Shown here: one piece after another, positions 37,852 to 47,379 of the stretch
Numbering within the stretch: position 1 is the first letter of the stretch
How the letters are laid out: each line of letters starts with the position of its first letter
Assembly: GCF_937425535.1 (NCBI RefSeq)
Contig: NZ_OW485601.1
Coordinates: forward strand, 2,587,501-2,651,500
Reading direction: 5' to 3'
Length of the DNA: 64,000 bases
Origin: Rhodovastum atsumiense
GTDB taxonomy: Bacteria > Pseudomonadota > Alphaproteobacteria > Acetobacterales > Acetobacteraceae
The notes under the pieces: generated by a model
The model's database searches: none
What the model was told of the DNA's origin: nothing
The model's input: only the letters and a program-made list of their open reading frames with translations
Position numbers and translations under genes: made by a program

Positions 37852-40800
37852 TGCGCCTGACCTCGCTGCTGCTGGAGAGCTACGGGCCGTTCCAGCGCCA
37901 GGAGATCCTGCTCGATCCGACGCCCGGACGCATCAACCTGCTGGTCGCTCCCAACGGCGCGGGCAAGTCGGTGCTGCGGCGGGCCTTCGGCGACCTGCTG
38001 TTCGATATCCCCGAACGCTCGCCGATGTCCTGGCTGTACGGCACCCAGAACATGCGCCTCACCGCGCAGCTTCGCCAGGACGGGGCCGGGCTGACGCTGG
38101 TGCGCCGCAAGGGGCGGGGCAACACGTTGTCGGATGGCACCGCGCCGGTGCCGCCGGAGGCGCTGCGGCTGTTGCTTGGCAGCGCCGACCGCCGCCTGTT
38201 CGAGGATCTGTTCGGGCTCGACAGCCGGTTGCTGCGCGAGGGCGGCGAGGAGCTGTGCCGCTCTTCCGGGCGACTCGGGCAGATGCTGCTGGCCGGCAGC
38301 GGCGGGCTCGGCCGGGTGCAGCGCCTGCTGGAAGGGTTGTGCCAGGAGCGGGACGCCATCGGCCGGGCCGAGCGGCGCCATGTCTCGCAGCCGATCTGGG
38401 CGGCGGCGGCCGAGGCCACCGATGCGCAGCGGGCGCTCGGGCAGGCGGCGTTGCGACCGGAAGCGTTCCTGGCGCTGGAAAAGCGGGCGGCGGAAGCGGC
38501 GGAGACGCTGGCGGCGCTGCGGCGCGAGCGCGGGGAGGTCGAGGCGGCGCGGGCACAACTGGCGGCGCTGCGGGCGGTGCGTCCCTGGCTGGGGCGGCGC
38601 GACGCGGCGGTCGCGGTGCTGGCGGAAGCGGGCGAGGTGCCGCGCCTCGAAGCCGGCTTCGAGGCGCGCTGGCGTCGGGCACTGGAAACCCATACGGCCG
38701 CGGCGGCAGCGGCCGCGAATGCGGCGGAGCAGGCGGCGGCGGTGGCGGCGACCCTGGCCACCGCGGCGCCTGACACCACGTTGCTGGACGCCGCCGGGCC
38801 GGTCGAGGCGGTGCTGCGCGAGGCGGTGACCGCGCGCAACGCCGCGCGCGACCTGCCGGAGGTGGAGGCATCCTGCCGCGAGGCGGAGCGGGAAGCGGCC
38901 CGGCTGCGCCACGAGCTGGGCTGGGACGCGGCCGTGGCCGTCCCACCCTTGCCGGCGGTGCGGGCCGCGCGCGAGCGGCTGGCGGCGCTGGCCGGGCTGC
39001 GCGCGATGGCGGAAACGGCGGAGCGGGAAGCGCTGGCGGCGGGGGCGTTGCTGGCGCGCGCGCGCGCCGAGCTGGCGGCCTTGCCGGAGGCCGAGGAGAT
39101 CGGGGCGCTGGCCGCCATGGTGCGCGAGATCCGTGGCATGGGTGCGCCGGCGCGGCTGGAGGCGGCGCAGCGCGCGGTCCGCGAGGCCGAGGCGGAGCTG
39201 GCCCGGGCGCTGGCGCGCTTGCCTGACCGGGCGTTGACGCGGGCGGCGCTGGCGGCGACGCAAGCACCGGCGGATGCGGTGCTGGCGGCGCGCGAAGCGG
39301 CGCTGGGCGAGGCCGAAGCCGCGCACCGGGATGCCCTGCGCGAGCGGGACCGGCTCGGGCATGAGCTGGAGGCGTCCCGCGCCGAGCTGGAGCGGCTACG
39401 GCGCGAGGCGGCGTTGCCGGCGCCGGGCGCGCTGGCCGAGGCGCGGGCGGCGCGCGATGAGCTGTGGGACCGGGTCTGCGCGGGCGGCGGGGCCGGGGCG
39501 GCGGTGGCGTTCGAGCGGGCCTTGCGGGCGGCCGATGCGGTGGCGGATGCGCTGCTGGCGCACGCCGCCGAGGCCGCGCGGGCGGAGGCGTTGCACCATC
39601 GGATTCAGGTCCTGGTGGCGCAGTGCGACGTGGCGCAGGCGGCCGGCGAGGGCAGCGCGGCGGCGTTGTCGCGGGCCCGGGCGGCGCTCGCGGCGCTGGC
39701 CGAGGCGGCCGGGGCGCCGGGCGACATGCTGCCGGCCGCGCTGCGGAGTTTCCTGGCGGCGCGCGGGGCGGCGCTCGACCGGGCCGTGGAGCTGGACCGG
39801 GCGCGCGCCGAGGAAGCCGCCGCGGCGGCGGCGCTGACCGAGGCAGCATGGCGGCTGGCGGTGACGCTGGGGGTGCCGGAGGGCGGCCTGCCTGCGCTGC
39901 TGGAACTGGCGGAGGCGCGCATCATCACCGCGCGCGAGGCCGTGGCCGCCCGCAAGGCGGCGGAGGCCGAGTTGCGTCGTGCCACTCATGACTCCGCCGA
40001 GCGACAGGCGGCGGCGGAGCGGGCCCGGGCGGCGCTGGCCGCCTGGACCGCGGCCTGGAGCGAGGTCGCGGCGGCGCTGGCGCGGCCGGCGGAGGAGGCG
40101 CCGGAGGCAAGTGGCGCGGCGCTGGCGTTGATGGACGAGCTGCGCGGCCACGAAGCCGTTGCGGCGCGCGACGGGGCGCGGGTGCGTGACATGCAGGCAA
40201 CGCTCGAAGCCTTTTCGGCGCGCATGGCGGCGCTGTGCGCCCAGGTGGCGCCCGGGCTGGGCGAGTTGCCGCCGCAGCAGGCGGCGGCGCGGCTGGAGGC
40301 GGCGCTGAAGGCGCAGCGGGCGGAGGCGGCACGGCTGCAGGCGCTGACCCGGGCCCGCGACGAGGCGGAGGCGCGGGCGGTGGCCGCGTCCGCCGAGGCG
40401 CGGCTGGCCGCCGAGGCGCTGGCGGCGTTACGGGCGGCGCTGCGGGTGGAGGACGACGAAGCCGCCGAGGCGCAGTTGCGCCGCATCGCCCGTGTCGCCG
40501 AGGCCGAGGCGGGGCTGGCGGAGGCGCGTGGCCAGATCCTGGCGCTGGGCGGCGGCATGACCGAGGCGGCGCTCGATGCCCTGGCGGCGGCGAGCTCGGC
40601 CGGGGTCGACGAGGCGGAATTCACCCGGCTGGGCGAGCGCCTGGAAGAGCTTGCCCGGCTGATCGAAGCGGCCTCGGCCGAGGCGCGCAGCGCGGCGGAG
40701 GCCCGCGACCGGGCCGGCCAGGGCGAGGACGCCGCGGCCGCGGCGGCACGGCGGGAAGCGGCGCTGGCCGCGCTGTCGCGCCACAGCGAGGAAGCATTGG

Positions 40801-41294
40801 TGCTGCATGCCGCCGCCAGCCTGCTGCGGGCTGCGCTGGACGCCGAGCGGGCGGAGGCGGGGTCGGGCACCGTCGCGCGGATTGGCGAGGTGTTCCGGGC
40901 TCTGACCGGCGGCGGGCAGGCGGGCGTGGCGGTGGAGGATGACGGCGCCGACCAGGTGCTGATGGCGCTGGAGCCGGACGGGCGGGCGCGCAAGACGGTG
41001 GCGGAGTTGTCGGAGGGCACGCGCGACCAGTTGTTCCTGGCACTGCGCATCGTCGCGCTGGAAGCCTATGCGCAGGCCAACCCGGCCTTGCCCTTCATCG
41101 CCGACGACATCCTGCAGACCTTCGACGATGCCCGCGCCACCGCCGGGTTGCGGGCGCTGCTGGATCTGTCGTCCGTGGTGCAGGTGGTGGTGCTGACGCA
41201 TCATCCGCATGTGCAGGCACTGGCGCGGACTTTGCCGGCGGGGGCGGTGCACATGCTGGTTCTGCCGGAGCTGCCGATTGCTTCGGCCGCGTAA
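37851..41294 (+). CDS. YhaN/SbcC-like SMC-type ATPase
   Basis: A 1147-residue ATPase. The N-terminal lobe has Walker A APNGAGKS (33-40) and YhaN-like SPMSWLYGTQ and FGLDSRLLREGGEEL. The centre (about 200-1000) is an extraordinarily alanine/glutamate/arginine-rich coiled coil. The C-terminal lobe holds the ABC signature LSEGTRDQLFLALR and Walker B PFIADD (D1085, D1086), then the switch histidine LTHHPHV. It should act with the upstream nuclease on DNA ends. GAGGAGGG precedes the ATG that overlaps the nuclease stop. GC content is extreme in the coiled-coil part, which creates many long spurious frames on both strands. Confidence 0.9.
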   Translation: MRLTSLLLESYGPFQRQEILLDPTPGRINLLVAPNGAGKSVLRRAFGDLLFDIPERSPMSWLYGTQNMRLTAQLRQDGAGLTLVRRKGRGNTLSDGTAPVPPEALRLLLGSADRRLFEDLFGLDSRLLREGGEELCRSSGRLGQMLLAGSGGLGRVQRLLEGLCQERDAIGRAERRHVSQPIWAAAAEATDAQRALGQAALRPEAFLALEKRAAEAAETLAALRRERGEVEAARAQLAALRAVRPWLGRRDAAVAVLAEAGEVPRLEAGFEARWRRALETHTAAAAAAANAAEQAAAVAATLATAAPDTTLLDAAGPVEAVLREAVTARNAARDLPEVEASCREAEREAARLRHELGWDAAVAVPPLPAVRAARERLAALAGLRAMAETAEREALAAGALLARARAELAALPEAEEIGALAAMVREIRGMGAPARLEAAQRAVREAEAELARALARLPDRALTRAALAATQAPADAVLAAREAALGEAEAAHRDALRERDRLGHELEASRAELERLRREAALPAPGALAEARAARDELWDRVCAGGGAGAAVAFERALRAADAVADALLAHAAEAARAEALHHRIQVLVAQCDVAQAAGEGSAAALSRARAALAALAEAAGAPGDMLPAALRSFLAARGAALDRAVELDRARAEEAAAAAALTEAAWRLAVTLGVPEGGLPALLELAEARIITAREAVAARKAAEAELRRATHDSAERQAAAERARAALAAWTAAWSEVAAALARPAEEAPEASGAALALMDELRGHEAVAARDGARVRDMQATLEAFSARMAALCAQVAPGLGELPPQQAAARLEAALKAQRAEAARLQALTRARDEAEARAVAASAEARLAAEALAALRAALRVEDDEAAEAQLRRIARVAEAEAGLAEARGQILALGGGMTEAALDALAAASSAGVDEAEFTRLGERLEELARLIEAASAEARSAAEARDRAGQGEDAAAAAARREAALAALSRHSEEALVLHAAASLLRAALDAERAEAGSGTVARIGEVFRALTGGGQAGVAVEDDGADQVLMALEPDGRARKTVAELSEGTRDQLFLALRIVALEAYAQANPALPFIADDILQTFDDARATAGLRALLDLSSVVQVVVLTHHPHVQALARTLPAGAVHMLVLPELPIASAA

Positions 41295-41307
41295 GTGTAA
41301 GTTAAGG

Positions 41308-41373
41308 CAAGGGCTCCGCCCTTGACCCGGCAGGGGCCACAAGGCCCCTGCACCCCAATCGCGCTGCGCGGCG
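41308..41373. repeat. Compound palindromic intergenic repeat, copy B (short form)
   Basis: It begins 13 bases after the YhaN-like stop. Hairpins at 41308-41324 (CAAGGGC/GCCCTTG) and 41331-41350 (CAGGGGCC/GGCCCCTG) are followed by the GCGCTGCGCGGC module. It ends at the stop codon of the convergent MFS gene, so the later hairpins are absent. Confidence 0.8.
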
Positions 41374-42714
41374 TCAGGCCGGGCGGCGTTGGCGCAGCGG
41401 CTTCGGTTCGGGATGGGTCTCGGGCAGCAGGAACATGACCGCGAGGCAGGCCAGCACGCCGACGCCGGCCAGGCAGAAGAACGCCGTCGCTTCCCCGAAA
41501 TGATCCGCCAGCGTGCCGCCGATCGCGGTGCTGGCCGCCCCGCCCAGGCTGGCCGCCAGCCCTACCACGCCCAGGGCAAGGTTGAACCGGCCATGGGCAT
41601 GGGTGATGTCGGCTACCACCAGCGGGATCATCACCCCGATCACGGCGGCGGCGATGCCGTCCAAGGCGTGGTAGCAGACCATCAGCTCGGGCGCGCCGTC
41701 GAGGGCGAGCAGGACGGCGCGCAGCGGCAGGACGGCCACGCCCAGCAGCAGCACCGGGCGGCGGGCCCAGTGGTGGGCCAGCCGGCCGAGTTGCGGCGAC
41801 AGCATCGCCGCCAGCAATTGCGGCAGGATGATCGAGGCGGGCACGACCAGTTCGGAGAGGCGGGCGGTCAGCACCAGCGGCGACCAGGACGCGTCGCTGG
41901 CCGAGACGACGACCTGGAACACGGCACCCGGGGCACGGGTGATCGCGCTCGCGGCCAGCGGCAGCAGCGCGGCGTTGCCGAGCTGGAACAGGGCCATGCA
42001 GCCGGCGAAGGCGAGCAGGCAGGGATCCAGGACGACCTGCCGCACCGGGACCGGCGGTTCGGTGCGGGCGCGGCGCGGCAGTGCGCCACGGTGGGTGGTG
42101 CGGGCGGGCGCGGCCTCGAGGTCGGCGCGGCGGATCATCATGACGGCCAGCACGGCGGCAGGGCCGGAGGCGGCGGCGAGCAGAAACATGGCCTGCCCGG
42201 AAAACCACAGCCCGACCGCGCCCATGATGCCGGCCGCCACCGCCGAGCCCATGGCGGCGAAGCGCACGTTGCGGCCCAGCCGCTCGCCGAGCATGTGCTG
42301 GCGCGACAGCGCCAGGGTGAGCGCGGCGATGGCCGGGCCCAGCACGCTGCCGGCCGCGCCCTGCAGCACCTGGGCGGTGAACACCGGCAGGGCCAGCGGA
42401 ACCCCGGCGATCAGCAGGGCGGCGCCGGTGACGGTGAGGATCGCACCGGCGACCAGCACGCGCTTGTTCGGGACCCAGTCGACCAGCAGGCCGGCCGGCA
42501 CCTGGCTGACCATGGCGGCGACCGTGCCGACGCTGAGCGCGAGGCCCATGGCGGTGGCGCTCCAGCCATGGGTGGTCAGGTAGACCGCGAGGAAGGCACC
42601 GAACCCGGTCTGCATCAGCGCGACCAGGAAATTGAGCCAGCTCAGGCCGGCGAGGCTGGCGCGGAGTGCGACGTTCGTACCGTTGTTGGCGTGTGTGTCC
42701 AAGGCCGCGGACAT
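41374..42714 (-). CDS. MFS transporter
   Basis: A 446-residue major facilitator with about twelve hydrophobic helices. The loop 2-3 region LLVDWVPNKRVLVAGA is MFS-like, as is LGRLAHHWARRPVLLLG in the second half. Substrate not predictable; a drug or metabolite exporter is most likely. The frame is open 166 codons upstream, but the helices start just after the ATG at 42714, which follows GGGAAAG. It is divergent from the DoxX gene across 295 bp in which I see nothing except unremarkable GC-rich sequence. Confidence 0.88.
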   Translation of the reverse strand: MSAALDTHANNGTNVALRASLAGLSWLNFLVALMQTGFGAFLAVYLTTHGWSATAMGLALSVGTVAAMVSQVPAGLLVDWVPNKRVLVAGAILTVTGAALLIAGVPLALPVFTAQVLQGAAGSVLGPAIAALTLALSRQHMLGERLGRNVRFAAMGSAVAAGIMGAVGLWFSGQAMFLLAAASGPAAVLAVMMIRRADLEAAPARTTHRGALPRRARTEPPVPVRQVVLDPCLLAFAGCMALFQLGNAALLPLAASAITRAPGAVFQVVVSASDASWSPLVLTARLSELVVPASIILPQLLAAMLSPQLGRLAHHWARRPVLLLGVAVLPLRAVLLALDGAPELMVCYHALDGIAAAVIGVMIPLVVADITHAHGRFNLALGVVGLAASLGGAASTAIGGTLADHFGEATAFFCLAGVGVLACLAVMFLLPETHPEPKPLRQRRPA

Positions 42715-43009
42715 GTCCGACTTTCCCGCACCGGCCCATATCTGCCGGTGATGCCAGTATGCCGCAAACGGGGCCGTGCGGATGCAGGCAGATGCTACGA
42801 AAGGTTGCTCTTGCAGCGCAATGCTGAACTCGCGCGGGAGCCGGAGGGGGGGCGGCTGCGGGCGCATCACGATATTGTTTGCCCGATAGCAGCCATTGCG
42901 CCCCGGGTCCATGCCGGGCGGGACACAAAAAGGCGGGGTGGGCTGGGCGGGCGGCCCGGCATGGCGGCATGATCGGTGCGCCCCTTCCCTCACATCGCCG
43001 GAGCCTCGC

Positions 43010-43396
43010 ATGTCGGATCTTCTGACCGCTGTCGCGCCTCGGATGCTGAGCGTCCTGCGCATCGTTTCGGCCTTGCTGTTCCTCGAGCACGGGACCGGCA
43101 AGTTCCTGGGCTTCCCGACCCTGCCGGCCTTGCCGCCGGAGTATTCGCTGTCCTGGTGGGGCGGCCTCGGCGAGCTGTTCGGCGGGATCCTGCTGACCCT
43201 CGGGCTGTTCACGCGGCCGGTGGCGTTCCTGCTCTCGGGGGAGATGGCGGTGGGCTACTGGACGGCGCATGCCCCCCGGTCCTTCTTCCCGGCGCTGAAC
43301 GGGGGCGACGCGGCCGTGCTGTTCTGCTTCGTGTTCCTCTATCTGGTGTTCGCCGGGCCGGGGCCGTGGAGCCTGGATGCGCGGCGACGCGGGTAG
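43010..43396 (+). CDS. DoxX-family membrane protein
   Basis: A 128-residue DoxX protein with four membrane segments and typical motifs: RIVSALLFLEHGTGKFLGFP, WWGGLGELFGGILLTLGL, and AVGYWTAHAPRSFFPALNGG. It is unlike the DoxX protein at 10967 in detail. The family is tied loosely to oxidative or thiol stress. The ATG at 43010 aligns with the family start; the ribosome site is weak. An arfB gene follows 117 bp downstream. Confidence 0.9.
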   Translation: MSDLLTAVAPRMLSVLRIVSALLFLEHGTGKFLGFPTLPALPPEYSLSWWGGLGELFGGILLTLGLFTRPVAFLLSGEMAVGYWTAHAPRSFFPALNGGDAAVLFCFVFLYLVFAGPGPWSLDARRRG

Positions 43397-43513
43397 GGCG
43401 GCGCGAAACGAAACCGTCGCGCCGGACGGCGAGCTGTGGCATCTCACGGACTGGAGCGAAGCGCGTTTCCATGGCGGCGTTGCTGCTCAACGGCCAGGAC
43501 AGCAGGGGCGGCG

Positions 43514-43936
43514 ATGATTCAGGTGACGCGCAATATCGCGATCGACGAGGCCGAGCTGCAGGAGAGTTTCCTGCGGGCCTCGGGCGCGGGCGGCCAGAAC
43601 ATCCAGAAGGTCGAGACGGCGGTGCAGCTACGCTTCGACGTGCGCCACTCGCCCAGCCTGCCCGAAGCGGTACGCGAGCGGCTGGAGCGGCTGGCGGGAC
43701 GGCGGATGACGCAGGACGGCGTGCTGGTGATCACGGCGCAACGCCATCGCACCCAGCCGCGCAACCGCGAGGATGCGCTGGAACGGCTGCTGGAGCTGAT
43801 CCGCGCGGCGGCGGTGCCCCCGCCGCCGCCGCGCCGGGCGACCAAGCCGACGCTCGGATCGAAGCTGCGGCGGATCGAGGGCAAGAGCCGCCGCGGCGAG
43901 GTCAAGCGGCTACGCGGGCGGCCAGGCGACGAGTAG
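43514..43936 (+). CDS. arfB: Alternative ribosome-rescue factor (peptidyl-tRNA hydrolase ArfB/YaeJ)
   Basis: A 140-residue release-factor-like protein that frees ribosomes stalled on non-stop mRNA. The catalytic GGQ is in SGAGGQNIQKVETAV, and the basic C-terminal tail (SKLRRIEGKSRRGEVKRLRG) that enters the empty mRNA channel is present. It lacks the codon-recognition domains of RF1/RF2, as expected. Its last 35 bases overlap the 3' end of the convergent TspO gene. Confidence 0.95.
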   Translation: MIQVTRNIAIDEAELQESFLRASGAGGQNIQKVETAVQLRFDVRHSPSLPEAVRERLERLAGRRMTQDGVLVITAQRHRTQPRNREDALERLLELIRAAAVPPPPPRRATKPTLGSKLRRIEGKSRRGEVKRLRGRPGDE

Positions 43937-44504
43937 CCTCGACCGGGCCGGGGGGCGAGAGCTTCCGCGCCAGCACGGCGTCGAGAGGCGTTTCCCTCCC
44001 CGCCATGGCCGGCAGGGATCTGTTGCGGTTGCGTTGCCAGATTTGGGTGGCGAGCAGGCCGGCGATGCTGACCCAGCTCGGATAGGGCACGCCCGCGGCG
44101 GCGGCCAGCCCGTCCACCCGCCGCGCCGCCGCGACATAGGCGACCCCGGTACCGATCATCGCGGCGTTGTAGGCCGCGCTGGCGCCAAGCCTGCGGGCGC
44201 CGAAGAACACGCTCTGCCAGGCCCAGATCGAGGCGACGTTGAAGCCCCACAGTGCCAGCGCCTGGCCACGCTGCGGGCTCGGCCGGGCAATGAGCAGCCG
44301 CGTGCCGGCCACGGTCAGGCAGGTATTCACCACCGACCAGACCGTGCCGATGGTGGCGCCCGAGGGGGTCCAGGACGGCTTGTCGAGCGCCGCATACCAG
44401 CGGGCGGTCGCGGGGCGTTGCGGTCCGGGGCTGTAACGGCCGCCGAGCACGGTCGCGGTCGCCACCGCGCCGCCCGCCAGAAGTGCGGCAATGCTGGTGC
44501 GCAT
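43902..44504 (-). CDS. TspO/MBR-family membrane protein
   Basis: A 200-residue TspO/MBR (peripheral benzodiazepine receptor-like) protein with about five hydrophobic segments. The family signature is WYAALDKPSWTPSGATIGTVWSVV, shown in parts WYAALDKPSWTP and GTVWSVVNTCL; ALWGFNVASIWAWQSVFFGARR matches the fourth helix region. It is longer than typical TspO (about 160), with a basic C-terminal tail. TspO proteins bind porphyrins and cholesterol-like ligands. The 3' end overlaps arfB antisense by 35 bp. Confidence 0.82.
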   Translation of the reverse strand: MRTSIAALLAGGAVATATVLGGRYSPGPQRPATARWYAALDKPSWTPSGATIGTVWSVVNTCLTVAGTRLLIARPSPQRGQALALWGFNVASIWAWQSVFFGARRLGASAAYNAAMIGTGVAYVAAARRVDGLAAAAGVPYPSWVSIAGLLATQIWQRNRNRSLPAMAGRETPLDAVLARKLSPPGPVEATRRLAARVAA

Positions 44505-44650
44505 GGGTTTCGAATCCTCCTTCCCTTGATGGGAGGCGCATACGGTGATGGCGTCTCCGGGTTCCCTCGGTACCGTTCAGTGGGGGGTGGAACTTCGTTT
44601 CCGGCGCTGGCTTAAACGGCAGTGGATGGGCCGGGGAGGCGGGAGAGGGC

Positions 44651-45781
44651 ATGACGGCGACCGGGGATCAGCCCGACGGCGACGACCGGCGGCGCGTGGT
44701 GTTGGTGTTGCAGGGGGGCGGCGCGCTTGGGTCCTATCAGGCCGGCGTGTTCGAGGCCCTGGTCGAAGCCGGGTTGCAGCCCGACTGGGTGGCCGGGGTT
44801 TCGATCGGGGCCGTCAACGGCAGCCTGATCGCCGGCAACCCGCCGGAGCAGCGGCTGGAGCGGCTGCGGGAATTCTGGTTGCGCATCACCGCGCCGACGG
44901 CGCTGTGGCCCCGCCATGGCCCACCGGTGCTGGAGCGGCTGGAGCAACGGGCCGGCGCGCTCGGCGCCCTGCTGTTCGGCCAGCCCGGCTTCTTCCGGCC
45001 GCGCCTTCCCTTCGAGTGGTTCACCGACACGCCGCCGGTCAGCTTCTACGATACCGGCGCCCTGCAAGGGACGCTGGCCGAACTGGTCGATTTCGAGCGG
45101 ATCGCGCGCGGGCCGACCCGGCTGACGGTCGGCGCGGTCAATGTCGAGACCGGCAACCAGATCAACTTCGACAGCCGGCACATGCGGCTTGGCGTGGAAC
45201 ATGTAATGGCGAGCGGCGCGCTGCCGCCGGGGCTTGCCGTGGTCGAGGTCGAGGGCGAGGCATTCTGGGATGGCGGGCTGGTTTCCAACACCCCGTTGCA
45301 GGTGGTGATGGACGACGCCCCGCGCGAGGACAGCCTGATCTTCCAGGTCGATCTGTTCCCCGCGCGCGGCCCGCGGCCCGCCACCCTGGACGAGGTGCTC
45401 GAGCGCGAGAAGGACATCCGCTATTCCAGCCGTACCCGTGCCGGCACGAAGTCGGCGTCGGAGCGGCAGAGCCTGCGCCTGGAACTGACGCGCTTCCTCG
45501 ATCGGCTGCCGGCGAAGCTGCAGCGGGATCCGGTGGCGCAGCACCTGCGCGGGCTGTCCTGCCGGGCCCGGATGGACATCGTGCACCTGATCTATCGTCC
45601 GGACGTGCCGCAAGGCTCGCAGAAGGATTTCCAGTTCGATCGCGGCACGATGTCGCGGCGCTGGGAACAGGGGCTCGCGGACGGGCGGCGCACGCTGCAG
45701 GCGGCGCCATGGCGTGCCCCCGTTCCGGCCGGAACGGGCGTGCGCGTGTTCGACGTGACCAGGCCGGCGCCGGCACGCTGA
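44651..45781 (+). CDS. Patatin-like phospholipase
   Basis: A 376-residue patatin with a Ser-Asp dyad. The oxyanion loop is QGGGALGSY (21-29), the nucleophile is S51 in GVSIG, and the acid is D207 in WDGG. The C-terminal part (about 215-360; DLFPARGPRPATLDEV, IVHLIYRP) matches the DUF3734 extension found in bacterial patatins linked with membrane lipid turnover. The protein has no signal peptide. The mannosyltransferase-like gene follows 15 bp downstream, perhaps in one transcript. Confidence 0.92.
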   Translation: MTATGDQPDGDDRRRVVLVLQGGGALGSYQAGVFEALVEAGLQPDWVAGVSIGAVNGSLIAGNPPEQRLERLREFWLRITAPTALWPRHGPPVLERLEQRAGALGALLFGQPGFFRPRLPFEWFTDTPPVSFYDTGALQGTLAELVDFERIARGPTRLTVGAVNVETGNQINFDSRHMRLGVEHVMASGALPPGLAVVEVEGEAFWDGGLVSNTPLQVVMDDAPREDSLIFQVDLFPARGPRPATLDEVLEREKDIRYSSRTRAGTKSASERQSLRLELTRFLDRLPAKLQRDPVAQHLRGLSCRARMDIVHLIYRPDVPQGSQKDFQFDRGTMSRRWEQGLADGRRTLQAAPWRAPVPAGTGVRVFDVTRPAPAR

Positions 45782-45796
45782 GACGTTATCCCGAGG

Positions 45797-47362
45797 GTGG
45801 TTCGTACCGGCCGCCGGGCGTGGGAAAAGGAGAGGCAAAGGCACGAGACGGGAACAGTGACATTACTCCAACGGCCAGGGGGACCGGCCGGCAGCCGGGC
45901 GTGGTCCAGGCATGCCGGCGCGGCAGCCGCGTTGATCATCGCGCTGGCGGTGGCGCTGCGGGTCATCCATCTGGACCGGTTGTCGCTGTGGAACGACGAA
46001 TTGTTCTCCCGCTATTACGCCGAGCTGTTCGGGCTCGGCTTCCTGTGGGGAGAGGGACTGCGCCGGGAGCCCAATCCGCCTCTCTATTACACGCTTCTGC
46101 ATGTCTGGATCGGAGTGTTCGGCGACAGCGCCACGGCCTTGCGGGCGCCATCGGTGCTCGCTGGCTGCGCGGCGCTGCCGATCGTCCATGCGCTCGGGCG
46201 GGAATTCGGCGATGCGCGGCGGGGTCTGCTCGGCATGCTGCTGTTCGCGCTCTCGCCGATGGCGATCTATTTCTCGCAGGAAGCGCGGGTCTACGCCTTC
46301 CTGCTGCTGCCCGCGGGCGGAGTGCTGCTGGCGATCGCGCACCTGCTCCGCGATCCCCGCAAACACGGCTGGTTATGGGGCTACGGACTGGCCGCGCTGG
46401 TCGGGATCTACAGCCACCCGACCTTCCCGATCCTGCTGATCGCCTGCAATCTCGCCGTGCCGGCCTTGCTGCTCGCGGGGCATGGCCTGTCCGCGGGGCG
46501 CGGCATCCTGCTCGGGTGGTTCGGTGCCAATTCGCTGGTGGCGGTGGCGGGGTTGCCGGTGGCGCTGGCCCTGGCCGGCGGCGATGCGGCGGGGGCGCTC
46601 GACTGGGTGGCGCCGTTGCGCCTGCGCGACATCGCCGTGGCGCTCAGCGGGCTGGTGAGCGGCGTGGTGACCGATCCCCGTTTTCCGGGCACGCCGCTGG
46701 CGGTGGCGCTGCTGCTGGCGCTGGCCGCCGGACTGTGGGTGGATCGGCCGGGGCGGCGGGAATTCGGCGTGCTGGTGCTGATTCCGGCACTGTTTCTCGG
46801 CCTGGTCATCGCGGCCAGCCTGGCCCGGCCGATCCTGCTGCCGCGGGTGCTGTGCTGGCTGACGATCCCGCTTTGCGTGCTGCTGGCGCGTGGCCTGCTG
46901 GCCGCTACGCCGGTGCGGCCGTTGCTGGGCGGCGTGACGGCGGTGACCTTCGCCGTCGGCCTTGGCTGGCAACTCGGCTTTGCCGACGATGCCAAGGAGC
47001 CCTGGCGCGACGTGCTGGGTGGGTTGCGGACCGAACTCGGCCGCGCCGATCTCGTGGTGCTTGGCCCGAGCATGGATCCGGTGATCCTGCGTTATTACGC
47101 GCCGGGCCTGCGGGGCGTGCGCATCTGGGACAATGGCAGCCCGCGCACCATCGAGAACACGCTGGTGGCGCAACGGCTGGGCGTGGCGCCGATCGACGGC
47201 GATGCGCTGCTGCGCCGGATCCGCGACGGAAAATCGGTCTGGCTGATCGCCAATTATGTCGATCAGCCGTCCCTGCCGGGGTTGCTGGCGCAGGCGCGGC
47301 CGCGGCTGCGGATCGACCGGGGGTGTGGACGCTATACCTGCGTGACGGTGCTGGCCTGGTAG
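45797..47362 (+). CDS. PMT/ArnT-like polyprenyl-sugar glycosyltransferase (GT-C fold)
   Basis: A 521-residue integral membrane protein with about ten or more hydrophobic helices. Features of GT39/GT83-type enzymes: an acidic first loop LSLWNDELFSRYY, then EPNPPLYYTLLHVWIGVFGDS, RAPSVLAG and FSQEARVYAF. Such enzymes move a sugar from a lipid carrier to protein, lipid A or polysaccharide on the periplasmic side. The start is uncertain: GTG at 45797 next to CCGAGG, or GTG at 45857. It precedes convergent glycan-related genes and probably belongs to a surface-modification group. Confidence 0.82.
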   Translation: MVRTGRRAWEKERQRHETGTVTLLQRPGGPAGSRAWSRHAGAAAALIIALAVALRVIHLDRLSLWNDELFSRYYAELFGLGFLWGEGLRREPNPPLYYTLLHVWIGVFGDSATALRAPSVLAGCAALPIVHALGREFGDARRGLLGMLLFALSPMAIYFSQEARVYAFLLLPAGGVLLAIAHLLRDPRKHGWLWGYGLAALVGIYSHPTFPILLIACNLAVPALLLAGHGLSAGRGILLGWFGANSLVAVAGLPVALALAGGDAAGALDWVAPLRLRDIAVALSGLVSGVVTDPRFPGTPLAVALLLALAAGLWVDRPGRREFGVLVLIPALFLGLVIAASLARPILLPRVLCWLTIPLCVLLARGLLAATPVRPLLGGVTAVTFAVGLGWQLGFADDAKEPWRDVLGGLRTELGRADLVVLGPSMDPVILRYYAPGLRGVRIWDNGSPRTIENTLVAQRLGVAPIDGDALLRRIRDGKSVWLIANYVDQPSLPGLLAQARPRLRIDRGCGRYTCVTVLAW

Positions 47363-47379
47363 CCGGGCAAAGGTCCGCT

